In this document: positions 26,094-34,504 of the stretch, in pieces
How the letters are laid out: every line of letters starts with the position of its first letter
How positions within the stretch are numbered: the first letter of the stretch is position 1
Source of the DNA: Streptomyces termitum
Lineage (GTDB): Bacteria > Actinomycetota > Actinomycetes > Streptomycetales > Streptomycetaceae
Length of the DNA: 64,000 nucleotides
NCBI RefSeq assembly: GCF_014650175.1
Contig: NZ_BMUL01000009.1
Location: forward strand, 124,001-188,000
Reading direction: 5' to 3'
The notes under the pieces: model-generated
Told to the model about the DNA's origin: nothing
What the model saw: only the letters and a program-made list of their open reading frames with translations
The model's database searches: none
Made by a program: the position numbers and the translations under genes

Positions 26094-26754
26094 TCAGAAC
26101 GATGTTCTGAGGTGTCCCAAGCGGATGATGCTGCAAGCGAGTTGGAGCAAGCCGAGGTGGAGGCCGGCGCGTATCTCGTAGCGGGTCCGTAGCCGTTTGA
26201 ACTGATGGACCCAGGCGAAGGTTCGCTCCACCACCCGGCGGGTCCCGCAGATGTGCGGGATCGCGTCCAGCAGCGGCATCAACTGCGGGACATCATGACG
26301 GTTTCCGCCGGTCAGGGACACCGCAAGGGGTGTCCCCTTCCGGCCGGTGATCAGGCGGTGCTTGCTTCCCGGACGGGTCCGGTCGACCGGCGAAGGTCTG
26401 GTGTGAGCCCCCCTTTGAAGGCCCGGACGTGTGAACCGTCGACCGCCGCGTCGTCCATCCCCAGCAGTCCCGCCTTGCGCAAGTCGGCCAGCAGAACCTC
26501 GTGCAGACGCGGCCAGACTCCGGCTTCGGTCCAGTCCCGCAGCCGCCGCCAGGCCGTCACACCGCTGCAACCGATCCGCTCTGCGGGTACATCGCGGCCC
26601 AGCTCACCCCCTTGCGCAGCACGTAGACGATGCCGCGCAGGGCGGCCCGGTCATCCGCCGGACAGGGCCTGGGGAGTTCCCTTCGTACCGGCCCCGCCGG
26701 GGTCCGCCCCTCCTTGGACGATACGGGGGCGGCGCCCCGGCTTTCTCGTGTCAT
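26094..26754 (-). pseudogene. IS5-family transposase, frameshifted and internally deleted
   Basis: Minus-strand fragments in different frames together give an IS5/IS112-type transposase. They are LRGIVYVLRKGVSWAAMYPQ (about 26640-26580), GVTAWRRLRDWTEAGVWPRLHE through DGSHVRAFKGG (26560-26400, with the first catalytic Asp), then GSKHRLITGRKGTPLAVSLT, and RRVVERTFAWVHQFKRLR to the stop at 26094 (catalytic Glu). About 70 residues normally between LLDAIP and RRVVERTF are missing, including the second Asp. Frame changes and the deletion mean no active protein. The left end TCAGAACGATGTTCTGA (26094-26110) is a near-palindrome. Confidence 0.85.
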
Positions 26755-26830
26755 CCGCCCCTACGGCCCCCGCGCCCGGCCGGAGCAGACTCTCCGCCGT
26801 CCCACCCGACGACCACGAGGGAGCTCCGGC

Positions 26831-27574
26831 ATGACGGTGCAGCAGTACGACGGGATCGGCGAGGCGTTCGAGGGCTTCAAGGCCCTGCCGCTCACCCGCT
26901 ACGGAGAGGTGCCCAGCGTCCTGGCCCTGATCGGCGACGTCACCGGCCGGTCGGTGCTCGACCTCGCCTGCGGCACCGGCTTCTACGGCCGCGAGCTGAA
27001 GCGGCGCGGCGCCGCCGACATCCTCGGCGTCGACATCTCCACCGAGATGATCGCCGCCGCCCGCGCCATCGAGGACCGCGCGCCGATGGGCCTGCGGTAC
27101 GAGGTCGGCGACGTCGCCGAACTGGCCCCCGTTGAGCGCCCCTTCGACCTGGCGCTGGCCGTGCAGTGCCTCAACTACGCCCGCGACGAGGCCGAGATGG
27201 AGCGGATGTGCCGCAACATCCACCGGAGCCTGGTGCCCGGCGGCACGTTCTGCGTGTTCGCGCAGAACCCGGACTACGCCTTCGACTGCGCCACCCTCGA
27301 CACGTACGGCTTCCGCTGCGAGCCGACCGGCGAGGAGACCGGCACCGGACCCGGCGTGCGGGTCACCGCCCTCCTCGACCCGGAACCGGTCAGCATCGTC
27401 GCCGCCGCGCCCCGCCGCGACGTCTACGAGAGGTGCCTCGCCGCGGCCGGCTTCCGCGACCTGGAATGGGTGCCGCTGCACATCTCCGAGGAGGGACTCG
27501 CCCGCTACGGCGAGGAGTTCTGGGCCGACCTCCTCGCCCACCCGCCCCTCGAACTCCTCCGCTGCCGGGCCTGA
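26831..27574 (+). CDS. SAM-dependent class I methyltransferase
   Basis: This 247-residue methyltransferase has motif I VLDLACGTGFYG, the acidic loop DISTEMIAAAR, and later PFDLALAVQCLNYA and LVPGGTFCVF. ATG 26831 follows GAGGGAG by eight bases. It resembles the small toxin- or ubiquinone-type methyltransferases of Streptomyces; the acceptor is unknown. It is convergent with the decayed transporter genes, with 17 bp between stops. Confidence 0.88.
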   Translation: MTVQQYDGIGEAFEGFKALPLTRYGEVPSVLALIGDVTGRSVLDLACGTGFYGRELKRRGAADILGVDISTEMIAAARAIEDRAPMGLRYEVGDVAELAPVERPFDLALAVQCLNYARDEAEMERMCRNIHRSLVPGGTFCVFAQNPDYAFDCATLDTYGFRCEPTGEETGTGPGVRVTALLDPEPVSIVAAAPRRDVYERCLAAAGFRDLEWVPLHISEEGLARYGEEFWADLLAHPPLELLRCRA

Positions 27575-27591
27575 GCCCCCGCCCGCCGTCC

Positions 27592-28074
27592 TCAGGAGAG
27601 GGCGGCGGCCTCCCGGATCGCGCCGGCCACCTCGGCGCGCGGGGCCGCGAAGGGGGCGGCGCCGCGCGGCGCCGCCACGGCGGTGCCCGGGCCGCGCGGC
27701 AGCGGGACGGTGACCTCACAGGCGATCGCCACCCGCTGCCGCTGCCCGCCCGACGGCTCCCGGGTGCGGCGCACCCGCACCGTCCCCGCGGCGGGCCGCT
27801 CGAAGCCGGCGACCAGCCGCGGCAGGGTCGTCTTGCCACGGCCCGAGGGCCCGACCAGGACAACGAACTCGCCCGGCGCCACGCTCGGCGTGACGTCCTC
27901 GACCGCCACCGCCACCGCCACCGCCACCGCCGCCACCGCCGCCACCGCCGCCACCGCCGCCTTCGCGGAGCCGTACCGGACGCCGACGCCGACGAGTTCG
28001 ACGTCCGCCGTCACGTCCTTCGCCACGTCCGTCTTCACGTCAGTCTTCACGTCCGCCGGTCCAGCGGGCGCCAC
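27592..28074 (-). pseudogene. ABC transporter ATP-binding protein, internally deleted
   Basis: The 160-residue frame keeps the Walker A box as GPSGRGKTT and the signature as SGGQRQRVAIA. Only about 25 residues separate them instead of the normal 90 or so, and no Walker B or switch His follows. The N-terminal part is swollen by DVKTDVKTDVAKDV-type repeats and a Val-Ala run coded by the microsatellite at 27903-27962. It looks like an SsuB/NrtD-type ATPase in decay. It could still be translated, as GTG 28074 overlaps the end of the upstream relic. Confidence 0.75.
27903..27962. repeat. CGCCAC microsatellite
   Basis: About ten units of CGCCAC/CGCCGC follow one another inside the decayed ATPase gene and encode an Ala/Val tract on the minus strand. 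Slippage expansion in a gene no longer under selection is the simplest explanation. Confidence 0.8.
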
Positions 28075-28200
28075 GGGACAGCTCCTCCACGGCGAGCGCC
28101 TTCTCGAAGACCGCGCGCTCGGGCACCGCGTCGATCACCTTCTGCCCCCGGAGGAAGACGGCCGCGTCCCGCAGGTTCCCCGCCGGCGCGCCGGGCTTGC
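28040..28200 (-). pseudogene. C-terminal relic of an ABC substrate-binding protein
   Basis: On the minus strand the frame reads AAVFLRGQKVIDAVPERAVF and then EKALAVEELSRGARWTGGRED before TGA at 28040-28042. QKxIDAVP and the terminal EKAL are typical of the end of aliphatic sulfonate/nitrate (SsuA-type) binding proteins. No upstream part of the gene is present; the HD gene follows directly. It supports the view that this was once an ssu-type transporter. Confidence 0.5.
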
Positions 28201-28235
28201 CGGGCGTCCCCGGGTACGCGGGCCGCCGCCCCGCG

Positions 28236-28748
28236 CTACGCGCCCCCGTGCTCCCGCAGTTCGGCCAGCAGCTCCGGGGCGACCGCCCGCAGGATCGCGG
28301 CGACGTCGGCGGGATCGGCCGCCGCCCACAGGACCCGCCGCGCCGCCCGGTACTTGGCGGCCAGCCGCTCCCGCGACTCCGGGGCGAGCCCGGCCGCCCG
28401 GTCCCGGCGGCTGTTGTGCGCGTTGTCGGTGATCTTCACGAGGACGGCCTCGGGATCCCCGGCGATCCGCCGGACCTTCTCCTCGTAGGGCACCCCCGGA
28501 TCGTTCGTGACGGCCTCGACGACCCGCACCACCCCCGCCGGGACACCGGCCGCCCGCAGCGCCCCGGCCGTCCACGCCGTGTCCTCGACGACGTCGTGCA
28601 GCAGCCCGGCCATCACCGCCGCCTCCCCGAACGCCGTGAGCCCGGCGGCCACGGCGCGCACGTGCTCCACGTACGGCACGCCGTTCTTGTCGGTCTGCCC
28701 GGCGTGCGCCCGGGCGGCGAGTTCGTCCACTTCGGCGAGGGTCAGCAT
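28236..28748 (-). CDS. HD-domain hydrolase, small (p)ppGpp hydrolase type
   Basis: This 170-residue HD protein has GVPYVEHVRAVAAGL, the metal site LLHDVVEDT and a second Asp in KITDNAHN. This is the layout of MESH1/SpoT-like small alarmone hydrolases, which remove the 3'-pyrophosphate of (p)ppGpp. ATG 28748 is chosen because the family begins near LAEVDELAARAH; the ribosome site is weak (GGGGG). It is probably monocistronic. Alarmone hydrolysis is inferred from family. Confidence 0.8.
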   Translation of the reverse strand: MLTLAEVDELAARAHAGQTDKNGVPYVEHVRAVAAGLTAFGEAAVMAGLLHDVVEDTAWTAGALRAAGVPAGVVRVVEAVTNDPGVPYEEKVRRIAGDPEAVLVKITDNAHNSRRDRAAGLAPESRERLAAKYRAARRVLWAAADPADVAAILRAVAPELLAELREHGGA

Positions 28749-28852
28749 GCCCCCATCATCGCCCGGCGGCGGCCGGGACCGCCCGCCCACCCGCCACGCA
28801 CTGTTCACAGAACACCGGAATTCCCCTGCGCGCAGCGCCCGTTGGCACCTGC

Positions 28853-29992
28853 ATGACTCTCGGCGTGACTCTCAGCTCGTCCACCCTGACGCTCCCCGTC
28901 GACACCCTCGTGGAGCTCGCCCACGAAGCCCGGGACGCCGGGCTCCACTCCGCCTGGTTCGGCCAGACCTTCGGCTACGACTCGCCCTCGCTGGCCGCGC
29001 TCGTCGGCCGCGAGGTGCCCGGCCTGCACGTGGGCACGTCCGCGATCCCCGTCTTCGGCCGCCACCCCCTGCTCGTCTCCAGCCAGGCCCAGACCGCCCA
29101 GGCCGCCACCGCCGGCCGCTACCACCTCGGCCTCGCCCTCGGCCGTGTCCGGAAACTCCCGCCTGGCCCGCGACGCCCGGCACGCTCCCCCAGAGGGGGC
29201 ACCCCCAGCCGCACCGGCCGAGATCCCCAGTACATCCAGTACGGGGGATCACGGCCGGCACGCCGAGAGCACGCACCGGACGCCGCAGGCCGCGCCCTCC
29301 GGGCGCACGGCAGGACTTTCCGGACACGGCCCGGCACCCGCCACCTCACCGAGACCGGCTTCGGCCTCCCGTACCAGCGGCCCATCGCCCTCCTGCGGGA
29401 GTTCCTCACCGCCCTCCGGCCCCTGCTCGACACCGGCGAGGCCGACTTCCACGGCGAACTGCTCACCGCGACGACCCCGCTCCCGGCGGCGGTTCCCGGC
29501 GCCCGGCCGCCGGTGCCCGTGCTGGTCGCGGCCATGGGACCGCAGGCCCTGCGCGTCAGCGGTGAACTCGCCGACGGCATCCTGCCGTTCCTCGCCGGAC
29601 CCCGCGCGCTCGCCGAGCACATCGTCCCCGCCGTCACCGGGGCCGCCCGGGCGGCGGGCCGCCCCGCGCCCCGGATCGTCGCCCTGGTCCCCGGCGCGGT
29701 CACCGCCGACCCGGAGGCCGCCCGCCGCCGCGCGGCCGACGTCCTCGGCTTCTACGAGACGATCCCGTCCTACCGGCGCGCCCTCGCCCTCTCCGGCGTC
29801 GACCGCGCCGCCGACCTGGCGGTCCTCGGCGACGAGGAGGCCGTCGCCGCCGAGGTCCGCCGCTACACCGACGCCGGCGCCACCGAGGTCGTCTTCACCG
29901 CCACCGACCTGGGCGGCGAGGCCGACCGCCGCCGCACCTGGAGCCTCCTGGGCGAACTCTCCCGCGCGCGGTCGGCCGCACCCCCCGCCTGA
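28853..29992 (+). CDS. Luciferase-like (LLM) flavin mono-oxygenase with internal insertion
   Basis: This 379-residue frame belongs to the F420/FMN-dependent luciferase-like family: WFGQTFGYDSPSLAALVGRE, GTSAIPVFGRHPL and AGRYHLGLALG at the front, then TGFGLPYQRPIALLREFL, VLVAAMGPQAL and GELADGILPF. Between LALG and RHLTETGFG lie about 65 residues rich in Arg and Pro that the family lacks. The DNA for this stretch (29141-29331) has long terminal inverted repeats and appears to be a mobile insert that kept the frame. The insert falls just after a core strand, so activity is doubtful. Confidence 0.75.
   Translation: MTLGVTLSSSTLTLPVDTLVELAHEARDAGLHSAWFGQTFGYDSPSLAALVGREVPGLHVGTSAIPVFGRHPLLVSSQAQTAQAATAGRYHLGLALGRVRKLPPGPRRPARSPRGGTPSRTGRDPQYIQYGGSRPARREHAPDAAGRALRAHGRTFRTRPGTRHLTETGFGLPYQRPIALLREFLTALRPLLDTGEADFHGELLTATTPLPAAVPGARPPVPVLVAAMGPQALRVSGELADGILPFLAGPRALAEHIVPAVTGAARAAGRPAPRIVALVPGAVTADPEAARRRAADVLGFYETIPSYRRALALSGVDRAADLAVLGDEEAVAAEVRRYTDAGATEVVFTATDLGGEADRRRTWSLLGELSRARSAAPPA
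29141..29331. mobile_element. MITE-like palindromic element inside the LLM gene
   Basis: GGCCGTGTCCGGAAACTCC at 29141-29159 and GGACTTTCCGGACACGGCC at 29313-29331 are terminal inverted repeats matching at 18 of 19 positions. Inner segments also mirror each other: CACCGGCCGAGATCCCC against CGGGGGATCACGGCCGG near the centre (29209-29256). The element is 191 bp, encodes nothing and is typical in size for a miniature inverted-repeat element. A clear target duplication could not be fixed. Confidence 0.7.
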
Positions 29993-30000
29993 ACCCGCCG

Positions 30001-30042
30001 CGCGCCGGCCCCCGGTGGACGGATCCGCCGGGGGCCGGCGCG
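30001..30042. terminator. Bidirectional terminator
   Basis: CGCGCCGGCCCCCGG at 30001-30015 pairs perfectly with 30028-30042 across a 12-base loop. It lies between the convergent LLM and DUF1684 genes. Confidence 0.85.
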
Positions 30043-30046
30043 GGCC

Positions 30047-30907
30047 TCACTCCGACGGGCCGCCGACCGGTCCGCGCTCGCGCGGGATCCGCTCCCCGGC
30101 CTCGACCGCCACCGGCAGCCGGTTCTCGGCCGGCGGCAGCGGGCAGGTGGCGAAGTCGGTATAGGCGCAGGGCAGGTTGACGGCCCGGTTGAAGTCCAGC
30201 ACCACCGCGTCACCGGGCCCGGAGACGTCCACCGCCAGCGACCGGTTGGCCGCGTACGTGGTGACCCCGGAGGTCGCGTCGGTGAACAGCACGGTGAGCG
30301 TGCCGGGCGCGTGCCCGTTGAACGCCGTCAGCGCGAACTCCCGCCCGTCCAGCCGGAACACCACCCGGCCCGGCGCGTCGTACACGTGCCGGAGCCCCTC
30401 GACGGACGCCCCGACCGTGGTCGGGCGCGGCGCCTCGAAGACCTCGTACCGCCCCTCGACCACCCAGCGGGGATCAGGGGCGTACGCGGGCGTGCCGGTG
30501 AACGCGGTCCGGGCGGGGTGCCCGGGGTGCCGGGGGCGGATCACGTCGTGGCCGCCGCGCTTGGCGACCTCGATCACCGTGTCCTCCCAGACGGCGTCCA
30601 CGCCGCCGCGCTCCGGAACGACCCCGAACAGGTGCCGGCCCCGCACCGTCTCGCTCCCGACGACGAGCTCCGTCCCCGCGTCGAGCTCCACGACGACCCC
30701 CTCGGGCCCCGTGGACCACCGGCCCGGCGCCCCGGAGAAGGTCTGCGGCTCGTCGGAGAGCCAGTGCAGCGCGGTGATCGCGAGCCAGCCGTGCGGGTCG
30801 GCGAGCCGGGCGTCCCGCTCGCGGTGCCAGCTCTCCCACTCCTCGGCGAAGACCGCCGGATCGGGGACGGCGGGGGCGGGTGCGACAGGGGTCTCTTCGA
30901 TGGACAT
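30047..30907 (-). CDS. DUF1684 protein
   Basis: This 286-residue protein has the family's conserved end: VVLDFNRAVNLPCAYTDFA then CPLPPAENRLPVAVEAGE. Earlier blocks are WHRERDARLADPHGWLAI and GRYEVFEAP. There is no signal peptide. ATG 30907 has a good upstream purine stretch. The biochemical function of DUF1684 is not established. It is monocistronic and divergent from the terpene synthase. Confidence 0.85.
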   Translation of the reverse strand: MSIEETPVAPAPAVPDPAVFAEEWESWHRERDARLADPHGWLAITALHWLSDEPQTFSGAPGRWSTGPEGVVVELDAGTELVVGSETVRGRHLFGVVPERGGVDAVWEDTVIEVAKRGGHDVIRPRHPGHPARTAFTGTPAYAPDPRWVVEGRYEVFEAPRPTTVGASVEGLRHVYDAPGRVVFRLDGREFALTAFNGHAPGTLTVLFTDATSGVTTYAANRSLAVDVSGPGDAVVLDFNRAVNLPCAYTDFATCPLPPAENRLPVAVEAGERIPRERGPVGGPSE

Positions 30908-31308
30908 GGGTCTCCTCCGGAGGCGGGACGGGGGCGTGGAGCGAGGCCACCAGGAGGGCGCCGGCGACCCTTCGGGCCGAGCGCGGGGGTGGGCTGACGC
31001 CGGGTCGGGGCCTCGGTGTCAGCCGGAACAGGCCATGGTCGTCACGCGCACATAATCCACGTGTCGGCGCGTGACGAGCGGGCTCATGGCCCCAGCAAAG
31101 CACAACTCCCGTGCTCAGCACCAGAGAAGGCCGCCGGGCGCGCGACTCGTGACCTTGCGCCGACCCGCATGGAAAGGTGGGGTTGTGGACAGGACGACGC
31201 GGGCAGGTTTGGAGCGTCGCCCGGCGGGAACTGTCGGCCGGTCAGTGCCGGAGGCGACGTCCGTCGGACCGTCAGGCCGAGGCGAGACCGAGACGAGAGG
31301 GAGGTGCA
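30908..31308. promoter_or_regulatory. Divergent intergenic region with a 10-bp inverted repeat
   Basis: Four hundred bases separate the DUF1684 gene and the terpene synthase. CGTCACGCGC at 31040-31049 and GCGCGTGACG at 31067-31076 form a perfect inverted repeat with 17 bases between, a candidate operator. No gene is seen; a ribosome site GAGGGAGG marks the terpene synthase start. Confidence 0.45.
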
Positions 31309-32439
31309 GTGACCGTGAACCTGCGCACTGTCGGGCTTCCGGAGTTGTGGATGCCCCATCCGCTGCGGGTCAACCCGCATCTGCCCGGCCTGCGGGCCGA
31401 GAGCGAGACCTGGGCGCGCGAGATGGGCATGCTGGGAGGCGAGGAGGGACCGGGCGGAGGCGCCATCTGGACCCTCGCCCAGTACCGGGCCATGACGGTG
31501 GACCTGCTCACCGCATGGACCCTGCCCGACGCCTCGCCGGCCGCGCTCCGCCTCAACCACCGCTTCAACATATGGGCTCTGGCCTGGGACGACTACTTCG
31601 CCCACGCCTTCAAGCGCAACGGCGACCTCCAGGGCGCCCGGGAGTTCACCGACCGGCTGCACGCCTTCCTGCGCCCGGAGGAGGGCGCCCTCCTGCCGGA
31701 GCCGGTGAACGCCGTGGAGCGCGGCATCGCCGACCTCCAGCGCCACCTGTACCCGCCTCGACTGGCCCACTGGCGCGAGGAGTTCAGCCTCGCGCTGCGC
31801 CGGTACGTCGAGGCCGGCGTCGAGGAGCTGGCCAACAGCAGGACCGGCCGGGTGCCCCACCTCATCGACTACGCGCCGTTCCGGCGGGAGAGCTTCGCCG
31901 CGCACACCGCGCCGTACTCCGTCGAACTCTCCACCGGCGCCCGAATACCCGAACGGATCCGGCGCAGCCGTCCCGTCCGGGGCCTCATGGACGCCTTCAT
32001 GGACGTCATGGGCCTGGCGAACGACGTCGCCTCCTACGAGCGGGAGGTCCACGAGGAGCACGACGTCAACAACCTCGTGGTCGTCATCGGCACCTCCCTG
32101 AGCATCCCCATCCGGCAGGCCGTCCCGGCCGCCATCCACCTGGTGAACGCCCGCATGCGGGACTTCGAGCGGTTCCGGCAGGAGGACATCCCGCCGCTGG
32201 CCCGCCGGGCCGGCCTGGACCACGACGAACGGGCCCAGCTCGACACCTGGCTCTCCGGCGCCGCCGGCTTCCTCTCCGGTCTCCATGCCTGGTACACCGG
32301 CGCCCCCCGCTACGTCCCCGCCGACCCGCCCTTCCACGAGGAGCCGGGCGAGGCCGGGGAGACGTACCGGAGGGGCACCGGCGGTCATGTGCCGGTGCCC
32401 CCCTCGGCGGTCGGCTACGGCGTGGACGCCGAGCCGTGA
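31309..32439 (+). CDS. Class I terpene synthase
   Basis: This 376-residue terpene cyclase ionises a prenyl diphosphate and cyclises it. The aspartate-rich motif is WDDYFAHAF near residue 85, the NSE triad NDVASYEREVHE around 225-236, and an RY-like end is absent or replaced by AWYTGAPRY. It starts at GTG 31309 after GAGGGAGG. It runs toward the conservon 2 P450 and the two stops are 5 bp apart. It is shorter than geosmin synthase and lacks a methyltransferase neighbour, so it is not a geosmin or 2-methylisoborneol enzyme. The product is unknown; the adjoining P450 could modify it. Confidence 0.88.
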   Translation: MTVNLRTVGLPELWMPHPLRVNPHLPGLRAESETWAREMGMLGGEEGPGGGAIWTLAQYRAMTVDLLTAWTLPDASPAALRLNHRFNIWALAWDDYFAHAFKRNGDLQGAREFTDRLHAFLRPEEGALLPEPVNAVERGIADLQRHLYPPRLAHWREEFSLALRRYVEAGVEELANSRTGRVPHLIDYAPFRRESFAAHTAPYSVELSTGARIPERIRRSRPVRGLMDAFMDVMGLANDVASYEREVHEEHDVNNLVVVIGTSLSIPIRQAVPAAIHLVNARMRDFERFRQEDIPPLARRAGLDHDERAQLDTWLSGAAGFLSGLHAWYTGAPRYVPADPPFHEEPGEAGETYRRGTGGHVPVPPSAVGYGVDAEP

Positions 32440-32444
32440 CGGGC

Positions 32445-33887
32445 TCACCACCGCAGCAGGGCCCGCAGCCGCGCCCACCATGAGGCGGGCGCGCCGTTCG
32501 CGGCGGACGGCTCCGTCTCCGGCGCCTCCTCGGGCATCCCGGTCTGCTGCGGCGGCGGAGCCGGCAGCGGTGACGCGAACTGGTGCGTCCGGGGCGAGCG
32601 CGGCGCGAAGGTGACGGGCAGCGCCGTCAGGTGCCGCGCCCAGGTGGAGGAGCGCCAGGTCAGCTCCGACTCGGGCACCGCCAGGGCGATGTCGGGGAGC
32701 CGGGTGAGCAGGATGTCGATGCCGGTGTCGGCGATGATGCGGCCGATGTCCTGCCCCGGGCACTCGTGGCTGCCCGCGCTGAAGGAGAGGTGCGCGCGGT
32801 TGTGGTGCACGGGCGCGGACGGATCCGGACGGACCGCCTGGTCCACGTTGCCCGCGGCCAGCCCGAGCAGGAGCATGTCGCCCGCCCGGATCTGCTGCCC
32901 GCCGATGGTGGTGTCCCCGTTCGCGTACCGGGACGGGCACACCATCAGCGGCGGCTCGTCCCACAGCACCTGCTCCACCGCCTCGGGCAGGGTCATCTGG
33001 CCGCCCGCCAGCGAGCCGCGGAAGCGGGGGTCGGTCACCACCATGCGGAGCACGTTCGACATGAGGTTGGCGGTGGTCTCGTAGCCGGCGAGGAGGACCA
33101 GCCGCAGGTGGTTCACGACCTCGTCGTCGGTGAGGCCGGCCGGGTGGGCCAGCAGCGCGGAGGCGATGTCCTGCCCCGGCGCCACCCGCTTGTCGCGGAC
33201 GAGCTGTTCGAGGCTGGCGATCACGAAGGCGTTGCTGGCGAGCGAGGTCTCGGTGGCCTTGAAGAGGTCGCGGGCGGCCTGGACGAGGCGGGGTGCGGCC
33301 TCGTCGGACATGCCGAGCAGGTGGATCAGGGTGAGCATCGGCAGGTGCTCGGTGAAGCGGTCGACGAGTTCGGCCTGGCCGCGCTCGCAGAAGGAGTCGA
33401 TGAGCTGGTGGGCGAAGCCGTTGATGCGGCGGCGGATGCCCCGGTGGTCGAACTGGTCGAGCGAGGCGGTGACCGCGCTGCGCAGCCGCTGGTGCTCCTC
33501 GCCGTCCGCGCACACGCAGTCGGGGCGCCAGCCGATCATGGGCATGAGGGGCGAGGTGGCGGGGTCGATCTCGCCGGTGCTCCAGCCGTGCCAGACCCGG
33601 GGGTCGCGGGAGAACTGGGTGGAGCGGGTGGCCACGTCGCGGTTCTCGGTGTAGCCGAGGACGAGCCAGGCGCGGACGTCGCCGTCGAGGAGGACGGGCG
33701 CGACCGGGCCGTGCAGGGCGCGCAGTTCCTCGTACAGGCTCATCGGGTCGGTCTCGGCGGCGGGGCCGTACAGCCGGGCCGTGCCGTCGGGTCCGGCGGC
33801 GGCGTGGGCCGGGCAGCCGGGGGGCGGGGCGGGTGCGGCGTGTCGCGGGGAGTGCCGCGGTGCGTGCTCGTGGGCGGGGAGGGTCAT
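32445..33887 (-). CDS. Cytochrome P450, CYP157-like, lacking ExxR
   Basis: This 480-residue P450-fold protein has the I-helix LLAGYETTAN and haem loop FSAGSHECPGQDIG with its Cys. The K-helix reads VEQVLWDEP, so ExxR is replaced by EQVLW as in CYP157. The N-terminal 40 residues are His/Pro-rich and the C-terminal 50 are Pro-rich and end ASWWARLRALLRW. That amphipathic Trp/Arg/Leu tail could touch the membrane. ATG 33887 overlaps the cvnD stop. It is the CvnE of conservon 2. Unlike conservon 1, no normal P450 partner follows. Confidence 0.87.
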   Translation of the reverse strand: MTLPAHEHAPRHSPRHAAPAPPPGCPAHAAAGPDGTARLYGPAAETDPMSLYEELRALHGPVAPVLLDGDVRAWLVLGYTENRDVATRSTQFSRDPRVWHGWSTGEIDPATSPLMPMIGWRPDCVCADGEEHQRLRSAVTASLDQFDHRGIRRRINGFAHQLIDSFCERGQAELVDRFTEHLPMLTLIHLLGMSDEAAPRLVQAARDLFKATETSLASNAFVIASLEQLVRDKRVAPGQDIASALLAHPAGLTDDEVVNHLRLVLLAGYETTANLMSNVLRMVVTDPRFRGSLAGGQMTLPEAVEQVLWDEPPLMVCPSRYANGDTTIGGQQIRAGDMLLLGLAAGNVDQAVRPDPSAPVHHNRAHLSFSAGSHECPGQDIGRIIADTGIDILLTRLPDIALAVPESELTWRSSTWARHLTALPVTFAPRSPRTHQFASPLPAPPPQQTGMPEEAPETEPSAANGAPASWWARLRALLRW

Positions 33888-34504
33888 ACGGTCTCCTGGG
33901 CGGCGAGGGTGCACAGGTAGACCATCAGCGAGAGCAGGGCGTCCCGGCAGGACGCCCGGTCGCGCGCGTCACAGGTGACCATGGGGACGGACTCGCTGAG
34001 GGCCAGGGCCGTGCGCAATTCATCTACGGGGTACTGCGGGGCCTCGGGGAAGGTGTTGACGGCCACGACGAAGGGGACGCGGCGGTCCTCCAGGCGGGTG
34101 ATGACCTCGAAGCAGACTTCGATCCGCCGGGTGTCGACGAGGACGATCGCACCGAGCGCGCCCTCGAAGATCCCGTTCCACAGGAACCAGAACCGCTCCT
34201 GTCCGGGGGTGCCGAACAGGTAGAGGATCAGCTCCTGGTTGATGCTGATCCGGCCGAAGTCCATGGCCACGGTGGTGGTGTTCTTGCCGGAGGCGCCGGG
34301 ATTGTGGTCGATCCCGACGCCCGCCTGCGTCATGGTCTCCTCGGTGGTCAGGGGCGGGATCTCGCTCACCGCCCCGACCATGGTGGTCTTGCCGACGCCG
34401 AAGCCGCCGACGATGACGATCTTGACTCCGCGGGCGCCGTGCGGCAGCAGCATGTCGGTGGCTCGGGGGCCTGCCGTGGCCAGGTCAGAGTCTGCGTAGT
34501 CCAT
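33884..34504 (-). CDS. cvnD: Conservon 2 small GTPase (CvnD)
   Basis: This 206-residue CvnD has P-loop GGFGVGKTT, G3 FGTPGQERFWFLW and a G4 position VAVNTF in place of NKxD. ATG 34504 lies 20 bp inside the end of cvnC, the same overlap as in the other conservons here. Its stop overlaps the P450 start in ATGA. Confidence 0.92.
   Translation of the reverse strand: MDYADSDLATAGPRATDMLLPHGARGVKIVIVGGFGVGKTTMVGAVSEIPPLTTEETMTQAGVGIDHNPGASGKNTTTVAMDFGRISINQELILYLFGTPGQERFWFLWNGIFEGALGAIVLVDTRRIEVCFEVITRLEDRRVPFVVAVNTFPEAPQYPVDELRTALALSESVPMVTCDARDRASCRDALLSLMVYLCTLAAQETV

Noticed and set aside
25580..26136. Overlapping short frames upstream of melC1
   Set aside because: No motif, no ribosome site, and mutually overlapping; more likely promoter DNA.
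27592..28074. Functional ABC transporter ATPase
   Set aside because: Walker B and about 65 residues between Walker A and the signature are missing.
31071..31308. Longer N-terminal extension of the terpene synthase
   Set aside because: The extension is Arg-rich without family residues, and GTG 31309 has a strong ribosome site.
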